Shown here piece by piece: positions 1-6,613 of a stretch of 11,498 nucleotides of DNA (its first letter is position 1; the number at the start of each line of letters is the position of its first letter). The notes below the pieces were generated by a model. It saw only the letters and a list, made by a program, of their open reading frames with translations, made no database searches and was not told the origin of the DNA. A program made the position numbers and the translations under genes. Source of the stretch: CAYQQU01 sp964419545 (GTDB lineage Bacteria; Bacteroidota; Bacteroidia; Chitinophagales; Saprospiraceae); the NCBI GenBank assembly GCA_964419545.1, contig CAYQQU010000117.1, forward strand, positions 1 through 11,498, in the 5' to 3' direction.

Positions 1-501
1 GTCGCCGACGAAGAAGCCGTCGCCCCCTTTAGCGAATTGCACCATAGTAGCCGAGGGCGGCGAAAAGAAGTAGTTGGGAAAGCGCGGTTTAAAAAGGGGG
101 AGCCCGATCCGCAAGCTATCCTGTTCGGGGCGAAGGAGGGCCTGCGGCGCCCGGCTGAGGTAATAGGCTTGCACTCGTTCCCATTGAGCTTCCGAGAGCA
201 GGCGGGTTTCGGGAAACTTGCCGGAGGCGGCGACCAGCTCGCCCGCCTGGCCAGCTTCCAGAAAGCTCTCCCGGGGCAGCGAGTCGGTGTATATGCCGAG
301 CATGGCCCCCATGCGCGGCAGCATGTGGCGCTCCCAGGTGGCGTGATCGAGCAGCCGGGGCTCCGGAAAAGCGTGGCAGGAAGCACAGTGGATGCGGGCG
401 AGGGTTTCACCGTCGAGCGGCGCTTCGGACGGGGCTTCGCGGGGGGCGTTCCGGCAGCTCAGGAGGTACAGCAGGAACAAAAGCAGGGTGACTCGTTTCA
501 T
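1..501 (-). CDS. Lipoprotein with N-terminal c-type heme, probable FG-GAP/VCBS propeller protein (5' part, truncated by window edge)
   Basis: The frame is open from an ATG at 501 to the window edge, giving 167 residues. Residues 1-16 form a lipoprotein signal: MKR, a leucine-rich core, then the lipobox LLSC with Cys16 as the predicted lipidated residue. A single heme c motif CASCH lies at residues 39-43, followed by FPEPRLL and a WERHMLPRMGAMLG stretch whose methionines could supply the distal heme ligand. From memory, many Bacteroidota proteins share this start (CxxCH, then a 'LPxMGxxxGI' stretch, then a seven-bladed FG-GAP/VCBS propeller). The last visible residues, ATMVQFAKGGDGFFVGD, look like the first propeller strand. 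The heme and lipoprotein signal are seen directly; the propeller is inferred because the rest lies outside the window. No strong Shine-Dalgarno precedes the start, which is normal for this phylum. It is divergent from the HU/SPOR gene. The heme suggests electron transfer or redox sensing at the periplasmic or outer surface. Confidence 0.8.
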   Translation of the reverse strand, partial: MKRVTLLLFLLYLLSCRNAPREAPSEAPLDGETLARIHCASCHAFPEPRLLDHATWERHMLPRMGAMLGIYTDSLPRESFLEAGQAGELVAASGKFPETRLLSEAQWERVQAYYLSRAPQALLRPEQDSLRIGLPLFKPRFPNYFFSPPSATMVQFAKGGDGFFVGD

Positions 502-595
502 CGGGCGGTAGTTTCGGCAAAGTGAAAATCGGGGTGAAAATAACTATGAGATCGCGATTGTTTCGGCTGTTTTTGAATAAAAAAAAGAAGGATGC

Positions 596-614
596 GACAG
601 TTAACGCAACTGTC
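596..614. promoter_or_regulatory. Perfect 7-bp palindrome in the divergent intergenic region
   Basis: GACAGTT (596-602) and AACTGTC (608-614) are exact reverse complements separated by AACGC. The site lies between the divergent heme lipoprotein (start 501) and the HU/SPOR gene (start 710), about 95 bp from each start. It could be an operator for a dimeric regulator or a small RNA hairpin. On the minus strand a run of eight T follows about ten bases after the hairpin, so a weak terminator or attenuator is also possible. Function is inference. Confidence 0.3.
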
Positions 615-640
615 TCTCCCGCAAGTAGTTGAAAAACCCT

Positions 641-648
641 TATCTTTA
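641..648 (+). promoter_or_regulatory. Candidate -7 box for the HU/SPOR gene
   Basis: TATCTTTA matches the Bacteroidota -7 consensus TAnnTTTG at five of its six defined positions and lies 61 bp upstream of the ATG at 710. The partner -33 TTG is not at the expected spacing: the nearest TTG (629-631) is only 9 bp away. The call is therefore weak. Confidence 0.22.
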
Positions 649-709
649 CCGGGCTAAGTAAAAATACTTTGCGATCTGGAGAGAGGTTAACTACCCCAAA
701 GCAAAAGTT

Positions 710-1720
710 ATGCAGATAGATATCGGGGCTTACATCGCGGAATTGCTGTACCAGCACCACGCAGTCAACGTACCTGCTCTGGGCGGGTTCGTCACCCACT
801 ACAAGCCTTCCACCGTCGATCAGGTAGAAGGAAAGATCACGCCGCCCAGCAAGAGCCTGAAGTTCAATAAAAACCTGGTGCTCGACGACGGCTTGCTCAT
901 TAATTACGTTCGGGATAAACACGGAATGTCTTTTGAACAGGCCAAAAAGACGGTGGCCGACTACGTCGACGGCGTGCTGGAGGCCATCGAGCGCCGCGAG
1001 ATCGTCGTCTTCCCCAACGTAGGCCGCCTGTACCGCGATTACGAGAACAACCTGCAATTCCTGCCCGACAATACCAACTTCAACACCGAAGTGTACGGCT
1101 TGCCGGAAGTGGAATTCCACCCGCTGGCGCGCACCGAAGCCCGCAAGGCCGCGCAGGTCGGTAAGCCCGTACGGCAGCCGTCGCCGCCCGTCGCCGTTCA
1201 GATCACTTCCTGGTTCCAGCGCTACCTGGCGCCCATCTCCGCGCTGGCCGTCGTGGTGGTGGCCCTGAGCCTTTATTTTATGTTCTTCAAACCGCGCTCC
1301 GGTCAACCGGTGGCGGAGGATTCCCAGAAACGGGTGCCTGCTTCCCGCTACAACGTCAGCCCCACCGATGAAAAAGAGGCCGCCGCGCCGCCGGCCGCCG
1401 AAGCGGATACCATCACTGCCGAGTCGGCTGCACCCTCGGTGGAGGACGAGGAGGTTTCCACCGAAACGGAAGCTGCTACCGTGCCGCCCGAACGCCGCCG
1501 CTACTGCGTGATCCGCATCGGCTATTTCGCCGATCAGGACAACGTGGAGCGCCTCATCCGCCGCATCTCCGAAGCGGGCTTCGAACCCTATTCCGAACCC
1601 TCCGGCCAGCTGATGATGGTGGGCGTGCAGTTTTCCTACCAGCGATCATCCGAAATTGATCAGACCCTGCGAGAAGTACAGGAAAAATTCGAGCCGAACG
1701 CTAAGGTGATGCGTCGTTAG
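710..1720 (+). CDS. HU-CCDC81-type DNA-binding / SPOR-domain transmembrane protein
   Basis: This 336-residue protein links a cytoplasmic domain to the cell wall. Residues 1 to about 140 resemble the bacterial HU-CCDC81 pair: a first unit with PALGGFVTHYKP (22-33), then a second part ending VFPNVGRLYRDYENNLQFLPD (100-120, with the 'GxLxxDxExNLxFxPD' look of this Bacteroidota family). A single hydrophobic segment at about 172-193 (YLAPISALAVVVVALSLYFMFF) is followed by KPR. A low-complexity Ala/Pro/Glu linker (about 200-260) leads to a C-terminal SPOR domain (about 263-335), which in known proteins binds peptidoglycan lacking stem peptides, often at division sites. The predicted topology is DNA-binding part inside and SPOR in the periplasm. 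The start at 710 fits because residue 1 begins the conserved domain. The gene is monocistronic, divergent from the heme lipoprotein and convergent with the peroxidase gene. Domain assignments come from memory of the families. DNA binding itself is not shown. Confidence 0.9.
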   Translation: MQIDIGAYIAELLYQHHAVNVPALGGFVTHYKPSTVDQVEGKITPPSKSLKFNKNLVLDDGLLINYVRDKHGMSFEQAKKTVADYVDGVLEAIERREIVVFPNVGRLYRDYENNLQFLPDNTNFNTEVYGLPEVEFHPLARTEARKAAQVGKPVRQPSPPVAVQITSWFQRYLAPISALAVVVVALSLYFMFFKPRSGQPVAEDSQKRVPASRYNVSPTDEKEAAAPPAAEADTITAESAAPSVEDEEVSTETEAATVPPERRRYCVIRIGYFADQDNVERLIRRISEAGFEPYSEPSGQLMMVGVQFSYQRSSEIDQTLREVQEKFEPNAKVMRR

Positions 1721-1749
1721 GGCCGGGATTACCCAGACGGTAAGGCGCC

Positions 1750-1789
1750 AAAAAAACACCCCGAATCTTGGTGGGAGCCAAAATTCGGG
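1750..1789 (-). terminator. Rho-independent-type terminator hairpin, read on minus strand
   Basis: A 12-bp stem with one mismatch is formed by CCCGAATCTTGG (1760-1771) and CCAAAATTCGGG (1778-1789) around the six-base loop TGGGAG. Seven A's at 1750-1756 become seven U's just after the hairpin in minus-strand RNA, with a short GTG between. It would end transcripts that run through the palindrome region from the peroxidase gene (stop at 2135). It lies 40 bp after the stop of the HU/SPOR gene and could also serve that gene, but no U-run follows it on the plus strand. Confidence 0.55.
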
Positions 1790-1792
1790 ATG

Positions 1793-2110
1793 TACGAGCA
1801 CGTTTGGAGCTTGCTTCTATTGCAAATCGACAGGATAGGAACCTGTTCGTCAAGATAAAATGCTCATTTACCCAGGTAAACTCACAATTTATCTTTTAGA
1901 GCTTGTTTGGAGGTAGTGCTTTTGAAGCGAAAAACTCAGATTTTGGGTTCTCCCGAAGGGATTTTTCCGGCTCATAGCAGCGCTACGGGCCGGAAAAATG
2001 CCACAGGGAGGTTCCAAAAGCTGGGTTTTGCAGCCAAAATGACTACCTCCAAACAAGCTCTTAGTTAACCTGTTGATTTTCATAACGAACCCGCTCCAAA
2101 CATGCTCGTA
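1793..2110. repeat. Outer imperfect palindrome (about 154 bp), interrupted by a second palindrome
   Basis: Its ends, 1793-1810 (TACGAGCACGTTTGGAGC) and 2093-2110, are inverted copies matching at 17 of 18 positions. Further in, left-arm AAATCGACAGGATA and right-arm (reverse complement) AAATCAACAGGTTA also match closely. The centre is at 1873-1874: TTTACC-CA-GGTAAA flanked by AAGATAAA and TTTATCTT (16 of 21 positions paired). The two arms line up only if the 164-bp palindrome at 1898-2061 is removed from the right arm, so the outer element seems to have been split by it. No coding sequence is involved: the 80-codon reading frame across here follows the repeat and resembles no protein I know. 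Confidence 0.6.
1898..2061. repeat. 164-bp long imperfect palindrome with perfect 20-bp terminal arms (MITE-like)
   Basis: The outermost 20 bases (1898-1917, AGAGCTTGTTTGGAGGTAGT) are an exact inverted copy of 2042-2061. The two 82-base halves match at 62 positions with no gaps, meeting at 1979/1980 in the GC-rich centre (CCGGCTCATAGC ... GCTACGGGCCGG). TTA occurs directly on both sides (1896-1898 and 2061-2063), which could be a 3-bp target duplication if the element proper is 1899-2060. Transcribed on either strand it would fold into one long hairpin. It holds no transposase, so if mobile it would depend on another element. It sits between two convergent genes, 70 bp past the peroxidase stop. 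Confidence 0.7.
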
Positions 2111-2134
2111 ATGTAAAGCGGAGGATTTCAAAAC

Positions 2135-4096
2135 TCAATACTCCCCTCCGATCTTCCGATCATTCCATTCCGGCTTGCCTTCAAATGCCGGCAGTTCTAC
2201 CGGTACGCTGGTCAGCCCCGTCGTATCGGTCAGTGCTTCCATGAAGGCGACCATATCGCTGATCTCCGTTTCGGTGAGGTTGAGCGGGTCGGGCGGCAGG
2301 GTCTGGTGTTCCAGTTCGATGCCCAGGCCGGCGCCGCCGCCTTTGTTGTAGAAGTCCATGACCTCTTCCAGGGTGTCGTAAACGCCGTTATGCATGTAGG
2401 GCGCGGTGAGGGCGGCGTTGCGCACCGTCACGGTCTTGAAGGAGTGAACATAAAAATCGACGCCGTCGCGCGGTTTGCCGCTGGCGGCGCGGCCGCCGTC
2501 GGGGTCGACTTCCGGGTTGTGCTCGTCTTTGGTGGCGGGTACGCCCAGCACCTCCGATTCCGAGTCGTGGTAGTGCGGTGGTACGGTGCCGTTGAACGTG
2601 GGGGCGAAGTGGCAGGTGCCGCAGGCCCCTTTGCCCATAAAGAGGTTGAACCCGCGGGCGACCGCCGGCTCGATATGGTCAAGTTCCCCGCGCACGTACT
2701 GGTCGAAGGGGCTGTTGAAGGTGCGCAGCTCCGCGACAAAAGCAGCCAGCCCGTTGGATACCGTCCAGGCCGACAGCTCATAGCCCTGGTGTTCCCGGTA
2801 TGCTTCTGCGAACAGTTGATTGTAAGTTTCGCTTTCCCTGAGCTTTTCGACGATGGCGTCAAAGTCGGTATTGAATTCGGCTTCGTTCACTACCACGTGG
2901 TGCACCTGGCGATCCAGGCTGGGCTCGCGCAGGTCGTAGAAATAATCGCCGGCGAAGACCGAGTTGACCAGGGTAGGGGCGTTGCGGTCGATGGTGCCCT
3001 GAAAATCCATGGCCAGGCTCTTGCGCTGGCCGTCGGTGAAGGCGCGCTCCGGCTGGTGGCAGCTGGCGCAGGCCCGTTTGTTGTTGGACGACAGAATGGG
3101 GTCGTAAAACAGCAGGCGACCCAGATCGATGCGCTTTTCATTGACGTCATCGGCTACGAAACCTGTGTAGAAATAAGGATCGAGAAAATCCTCGGCAAAC
3201 AGATTTTCCGAATAGTGGTTGAGCGCGTGCGGGGGCTGGTCGGTTTCGTCGATCATTTCGATGCCGAGGCCGCGCTGGGCGCGTAAAAGTTTACCGTAGA
3301 GCGGATTGATGAACGTTTTGAGGAACGTCAGCCGGTCGAAACTGTCGAAGTCCGACTGGTTGCCCAGGTAATTGACCGCATCCAGGAATAAGCGGGAGAT
3401 GGATTTGGCAAGGGCTTCGTCTTTTTCCCGGATGAGGGGCTGGTAAGCGCGGGCGGCCTCCCGCAGGGCGACCATAGCACGGCGGGCTTCCGGCAGTGCG
3501 TTCACCGAGCCCGGCGTATCGAAGCCGGTGACGCCCAGTGTAAAGATGCGGATCAGCTCGTAGCGCATGGCTTCGAACACGTGGCGGTGCTGGATGATCA
3601 GATTTTGCTGGTAGGTCTTGATGTTCTTGAAGTCATTTTTCAGGACGCCGACCAATTCATTGATGGCTTCCCGCTCCGCCGTCGGATCATCGGCAAAGAC
3701 CAGCTCGTCGAGCACCTGCAGGCCGGTGGGTTCAAGTATGCGGATCTCCGGTACGGCCGGTTCTACCGAGGGGAGGGGCGCGCCGTTGAGGTGGATCTTG
3801 ACGGCGTCGTGGTCAAAATATTCGAGCAAAAACTCGATATCTTTAAAAGCCAATCGCGTTTCCAGGTGGGCTTTCTGCAAGGCTTCCACGGTTTGCGTCG
3901 AGCCGTCCAGCGCGTCGGCGGCTTGATGATAGGCGGCGACGGCCTCACTCATGGCCGTCAGGCCGGTATGGAATTGCTCCGTTACGGCTTTCAGGGCCGC
4001 GCCGGGATCGCCGGCAGCCGGCGGCGTAGCCGTCGTCAAACTAATGCACACTACAAATAGCGTGAGTATGGAAAAACTGTAGAACGTCTTTTTCAT
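2135..4096 (-). CDS. Di-heme cytochrome c peroxidase / MauG-family protein with helical N-terminal domain
   Basis: This 653-residue exported protein has a Sec signal peptide (about 1-24, MKKTF... ending TTA-TP). Residues about 30-290 form a mostly helical region with no heme motif, including LETRLAFKDIEFLLEYF (78-94) and EPTGLQVLDELVF (122-134). The C-terminal half is the classical di-heme peroxidase: DLGRLLFYDPILS (324-336), heme motif CASCH (343-347) followed by QPERAFTDG, RNAPTLVN, a second heme motif CGTCH (492-496), and APYMHNGVYDTLEEV, where Met568 is the usual distal ligand of the high-potential heme. Family members reduce H2O2 with electrons from cytochrome c or carry out MauG-like oxidations in the periplasm. 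It is about twice the length of the simple bacterial peroxidase, all of the excess being N-terminal. The start at 4096 is supported by GTGAGGAT just upstream and the signal peptide. A 7-bp hairpin (4112-4129) precedes the start. A hairpin at 4150-4181 suggests transcription separate from the PhoX-like gene. Substrate is unknown. Confidence 0.9.
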   Translation of the reverse strand: MKKTFYSFSILTLFVVCISLTTATPPAAGDPGAALKAVTEQFHTGLTAMSEAVAAYHQAADALDGSTQTVEALQKAHLETRLAFKDIEFLLEYFDHDAVKIHLNGAPLPSVEPAVPEIRILEPTGLQVLDELVFADDPTAEREAINELVGVLKNDFKNIKTYQQNLIIQHRHVFEAMRYELIRIFTLGVTGFDTPGSVNALPEARRAMVALREAARAYQPLIREKDEALAKSISRLFLDAVNYLGNQSDFDSFDRLTFLKTFINPLYGKLLRAQRGLGIEMIDETDQPPHALNHYSENLFAEDFLDPYFYTGFVADDVNEKRIDLGRLLFYDPILSSNNKRACASCHQPERAFTDGQRKSLAMDFQGTIDRNAPTLVNSVFAGDYFYDLREPSLDRQVHHVVVNEAEFNTDFDAIVEKLRESETYNQLFAEAYREHQGYELSAWTVSNGLAAFVAELRTFNSPFDQYVRGELDHIEPAVARGFNLFMGKGACGTCHFAPTFNGTVPPHYHDSESEVLGVPATKDEHNPEVDPDGGRAASGKPRDGVDFYVHSFKTVTVRNAALTAPYMHNGVYDTLEEVMDFYNKGGGAGLGIELEHQTLPPDPLNLTETEISDMVAFMEALTDTTGLTSVPVELPAFEGKPEWNDRKIGGEY

Positions 4097-4111
4097 ATCC
4101 TCACTTTTTGT

Positions 4112-4129
4112 TTTTGCCCGCAGGCAAAA
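4112..4129 (-). promoter_or_regulatory. Small hairpin in the 5' leader of the peroxidase gene
   Basis: TTTTGCC (4112-4118) and GGCAAAA (4123-4129) are perfect inverted repeats around a 4-base loop, ending 15 bases before the ATG at 4096. In minus-strand RNA it is followed by an A-rich stretch and GAGGAT. It may affect translation initiation or mRNA stability; this is inference. Confidence 0.3.
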
Positions 4130-4149
4130 GTTTTAATTCAGGTTATTGA

Positions 4150-4181
4150 AAAGGTGGCGCCCCAGCCGGAGCGCCACCTTT
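4150..4181 (-). terminator. Terminator-like hairpin between the PhoX-like and peroxidase genes
   Basis: AAAGGTGGCGC (4150-4160) and GCGCCACCTTT (4171-4181) form a perfect 11-bp stem with a 10-base loop. It lies 52 bp past the stop of the PhoX-like gene (4233) and 54 bp before the peroxidase start (4096). In minus-strand RNA the stem ends in UUU followed by one more U. The short U-run makes it a moderate terminator; it may be leaky or mainly protect the 3' end of the upstream mRNA. Confidence 0.65.
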
Positions 4182-4232
4182 AGCAATTAACAACTATCAA
4201 TAGATAGAATAAGGAAGATCGCTTCAGCGGGA

Positions 4233-6158
4233 TTACTTAACGATCAGCTTCTGGATCTCACCTTCAGCCGTCTGCAGGTAGTAGACGCCGGCAGCGAGGT
4301 CAGAAACGTTGAGCTCGTTCACGTTGCGGTGAACGCTCACGCGCTGGCCGTTAGCATCGTAGATGGCCACGTCAACCTGCTGGTTGAAGTAAACCGTACG
4401 CATCGTCGGGTTCGGGTAAACCTGGAAGGTGTTGCTGCTTTCGAATTCCGGCTCGTCCAGGTCGGAGATGATGCGGTCGAAACCGTGGATAGCGAAGGTC
4501 AGCGAGTTGTTCCAGGGGAACGGGTTGGTCGGCGACGGGTGCTGCGAGTTGAGCAGCAGCGTCTTGCCGTCCGTGGTAGCGATAGCGCCCGTCACCTCGG
4601 CGCCGGCCGGTACGGCCGTCAGGCGGATCAGGTCGTCAATCGTCGGGTTCTCGATGCTCAGGTCGAGCAGGTATACTTCACAGGTGCGGTTGGCGACGCC
4701 GGCCGGCATACGACCGAAAGAGTTGCCGTTCAGGTCTTCGTTGATTACGAGGTACGCCTGACCCAGGATGTACATCACGTTCAGACCGTCGGGGTTAGAC
4801 AGGTGCTTGTCGGGGTACTCTTCCGTGCTCGGGCTTTCTTCGAAGAAAGGACCGCCTTCGATCAGAACGGTGTTTTCGTTGGTGCCTGGGTTGTAGACCC
4901 AGATGCGGCCGTAGTAGTCCCAGTAAGCCGGGTCGTTCGGACCGGCTTCTACCGGGTTGGCGGTGATGCCCTGCTCGATGGCGCGCTGGATATGGTACGG
5001 ATCGTGGGTGGCGCCTTCGTTGAATTCACCTTCCCAGCGGCTGCCCGGGTTGTCGCGGCCCGTTTCACACCAGTAAACCAGACCGGTTTCTTTGTCGACA
5101 GCTACCCACTCGATGCGGTTGTACATGGTGGCGCCGGCGGCGATGGCCTGATCTTTGAAGTTCAGCATCTTTTCGGAATCGGTATTGTCGATCTCGATCC
5201 ACTTTTCGTCGGAGTCAGCCTTGTAGACATAAGTCGTACCCGAGGTGAAGTCGCCCGGCTCGTCGGCAACGAACTTCGTCCACCAGCCCGGGGTAGAATC
5301 TTCGCCCAGGTAAATCGTCTGGTTGTCCGGAGCAACGACACCGCCTTCGAAAGCCTGGCGGCCCCAGTTGTACTGCTTGCGGATCGCCACAGCCTGGCGC
5401 GGGTCGATCTCTACCATCCAGTTGAAGTTCTGGTATTTCTTGACGGTAACGCCGTCGAAGCCTTCGATGTCGCTGGAGATGGTGTAGTCAGCAGTGTCGC
5501 GAACGCCCTGGTTGTCGGCAGCGCCGATGCGCAGCGGGAAGTTGCCGGAACGAACGGCGCCGGCGTTGATGTTTTCGTTGCCGCCGCGGAACCATTCTTC
5601 CGCCGTCCAGATACGACCGTCTACAACGGAGCTGATACCGGCGCAGTTCATGCCCGTCTCACCAACGGTGTTTACGAAGTCAACGTTGAAGAACTTGCTG
5701 TTGCGGCCGTCTTCCAGCGTCTGCTCCAGTACGTTCAGCTGGCCCGTGATCGGGTCGCGCTCTACGGCGAAAGTCGTCATACCGCCACCGTCGCCGATGC
5801 GGTCGTCGCGGTAAATTTCTTCGTGGTTTACGGAGATCCAGCCGATGAAGTTCGGATACTGAGCCAGCATCTGTGCATCATACTCCAGGTCGGGGTTTAC
5901 CGGCGTGAAGCCGATGAAGTCGTGCCACTGCTTGGCCAGCGTCTGACCGGCCGGGTAGCCGTAGGTAGCAGTGGTCTGAACGAAGTCATGACCACCGATG
6001 AATAGCACCTGCAGGTTCAGGGGCGAAGGCGGCAGGATAACCTCTACCGGGGTGAAATCTTCCGGCAGCTCTACCGTTTCATCAAAAAGGGTGTTCTGAG
6101 CCGTGGCGGCGAAGGCGAAAACACCGCACAGCAGAGCAAGAAGTACGAATCTTCTCAT
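4233..6158 (-). CDS. PhoX/DUF839-like secreted protein with T9SS type A sorting domain
   Basis: This 641-residue protein has a signal peptide (MRRFVLLALLCGVFAFAATAQ, 1-21). Residues about 45-565 carry the landmarks of the PhoX (DUF839) propeller family: VNHEE (110-114), MNCAG with Cys172 followed by IWTAEEWF (183-190), YLGED (283-287), EWVAVD (350-355), NPDGLN (455-460), PAGAEVTGA (517-525) and NSQHP (537-541). PhoX enzymes are calcium/iron-dependent alkaline phosphatases in which a Cys in the 'CAG' segment ligates iron; Cys172 is in the matching place. The tail 578-641 is a type A sorting domain: FQVYPNP, then LAAGVYYLQ and KLIVK at the very end. The protein should therefore cross the outer membrane by T9SS and be released or attached to the surface. 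The Asn codons I checked are all AAC, a narrow choice compared with the mixed use in the genes on either side, suggesting high expression. Whether it cleaves phosphoesters or another substrate is not shown. It lies upstream of the peroxidase gene on the same strand, 136 bp apart, with a hairpin between. Confidence 0.87.
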   Translation of the reverse strand: MRRFVLLALLCGVFAFAATAQNTLFDETVELPEDFTPVEVILPPSPLNLQVLFIGGHDFVQTTATYGYPAGQTLAKQWHDFIGFTPVNPDLEYDAQMLAQYPNFIGWISVNHEEIYRDDRIGDGGGMTTFAVERDPITGQLNVLEQTLEDGRNSKFFNVDFVNTVGETGMNCAGISSVVDGRIWTAEEWFRGGNENINAGAVRSGNFPLRIGAADNQGVRDTADYTISSDIEGFDGVTVKKYQNFNWMVEIDPRQAVAIRKQYNWGRQAFEGGVVAPDNQTIYLGEDSTPGWWTKFVADEPGDFTSGTTYVYKADSDEKWIEIDNTDSEKMLNFKDQAIAAGATMYNRIEWVAVDKETGLVYWCETGRDNPGSRWEGEFNEGATHDPYHIQRAIEQGITANPVEAGPNDPAYWDYYGRIWVYNPGTNENTVLIEGGPFFEESPSTEEYPDKHLSNPDGLNVMYILGQAYLVINEDLNGNSFGRMPAGVANRTCEVYLLDLSIENPTIDDLIRLTAVPAGAEVTGAIATTDGKTLLLNSQHPSPTNPFPWNNSLTFAIHGFDRIISDLDEPEFESSNTFQVYPNPTMRTVYFNQQVDVAIYDANGQRVSVHRNVNELNVSDLAAGVYYLQTAEGEIQKLIVK

Positions 6159-6195
6159 GATAAAAGTTTGTTTAAATAGATTAGATTAAGTGATC

Positions 6196-6227
6196 CAAAT
6201 ATTGGCTTATTCGCTGGCGAGGTTCAC
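6196..6227 (-). promoter_or_regulatory. Candidate promoter of the PhoX-like gene
   Basis: On the minus strand AATATTTG (6203-6196) is one base off the Bacteroidota -7 box TAnnTTTG. GTG (6227-6225) stands 21 bp further upstream, where TTG would be expected. The -7 box is 37 bp before the ATG at 6158. Both elements carry one mismatch, so the call is weak. Confidence 0.25.
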
Positions 6228-6527
6228 GAATAGCTGTGAAGTGATTGTAAAAGCTATATTAGCCTTTGGTTACGATAGTGTAAATCCATTGTAAAATAGT
6301 GCGGATTTTTTGGGCCGGGGATGGATGGGGTTGGTTTAACTACCTGGTTTATAATTACTTGGTAGCCGGTTCTGAATTTTCAGACGCTATTGAATGTATG
6401 GGGTTTTTCTGTATGTATTTTGCAATTCGGACCCTTTTCCGGAATAAGGACCAGAGAAGATATTCTTGTAAGCTTATTGTTATTTTCGAAGGCGGTTGGT
6501 AAAGCGCCGATAAAAAAGAAGGAAAAG

Positions 6528-6562
6528 CTGTATTCTCGGGAAATACAGAATAATTTTTTTTT
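6528..6562 (+). terminator. Orphan Rho-independent-type terminator
   Basis: CTGTATT (6528-6534) and AATACAG (6542-6548) form a 7-bp stem around CTCGGGA, followed five bases later by nine T's (6554-6562). No plus-strand gene lies upstream, because the PhoX-like gene runs the other way. It may end a small RNA, a divergent antisense transcript or an attenuated leader of the hydrolase. The minus strand is also T-rich after the hairpin (A-rich plus strand 6511-6526), so it could work in both directions. Confidence 0.5.
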
Positions 6563-6613
6563 GCGCCCGTTGGTTTTTATCCAAAATGTACGTTGCGGTT
6601 TGCTTTTTTTCAC

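Noticed and set aside
665..671. TACTTTG as a -7 promoter box for the HU/SPOR gene
   Set aside because: It is one base shorter than TAnnTTTG and no TTG lies at the expected distance upstream.
1889..2131. 80-codon minus-strand reading frame over the palindromes
   Set aside because: It runs straight through both inverted-repeat arms, its sequence simply follows the repeat, and it shows no recognisable domain.
4329..6005. 558-codon plus-strand reading frame opposite the PhoX-like gene
   Set aside because: It is a GC-driven shadow: the minus-strand frame has a signal peptide, PhoX family motifs and a T9SS tail, while this one has none.
6312..6334. G-rich run as a G-quadruplex
   Set aside because: Only three runs have three or more G's; the others have two, so a stable quadruplex is doubtful.
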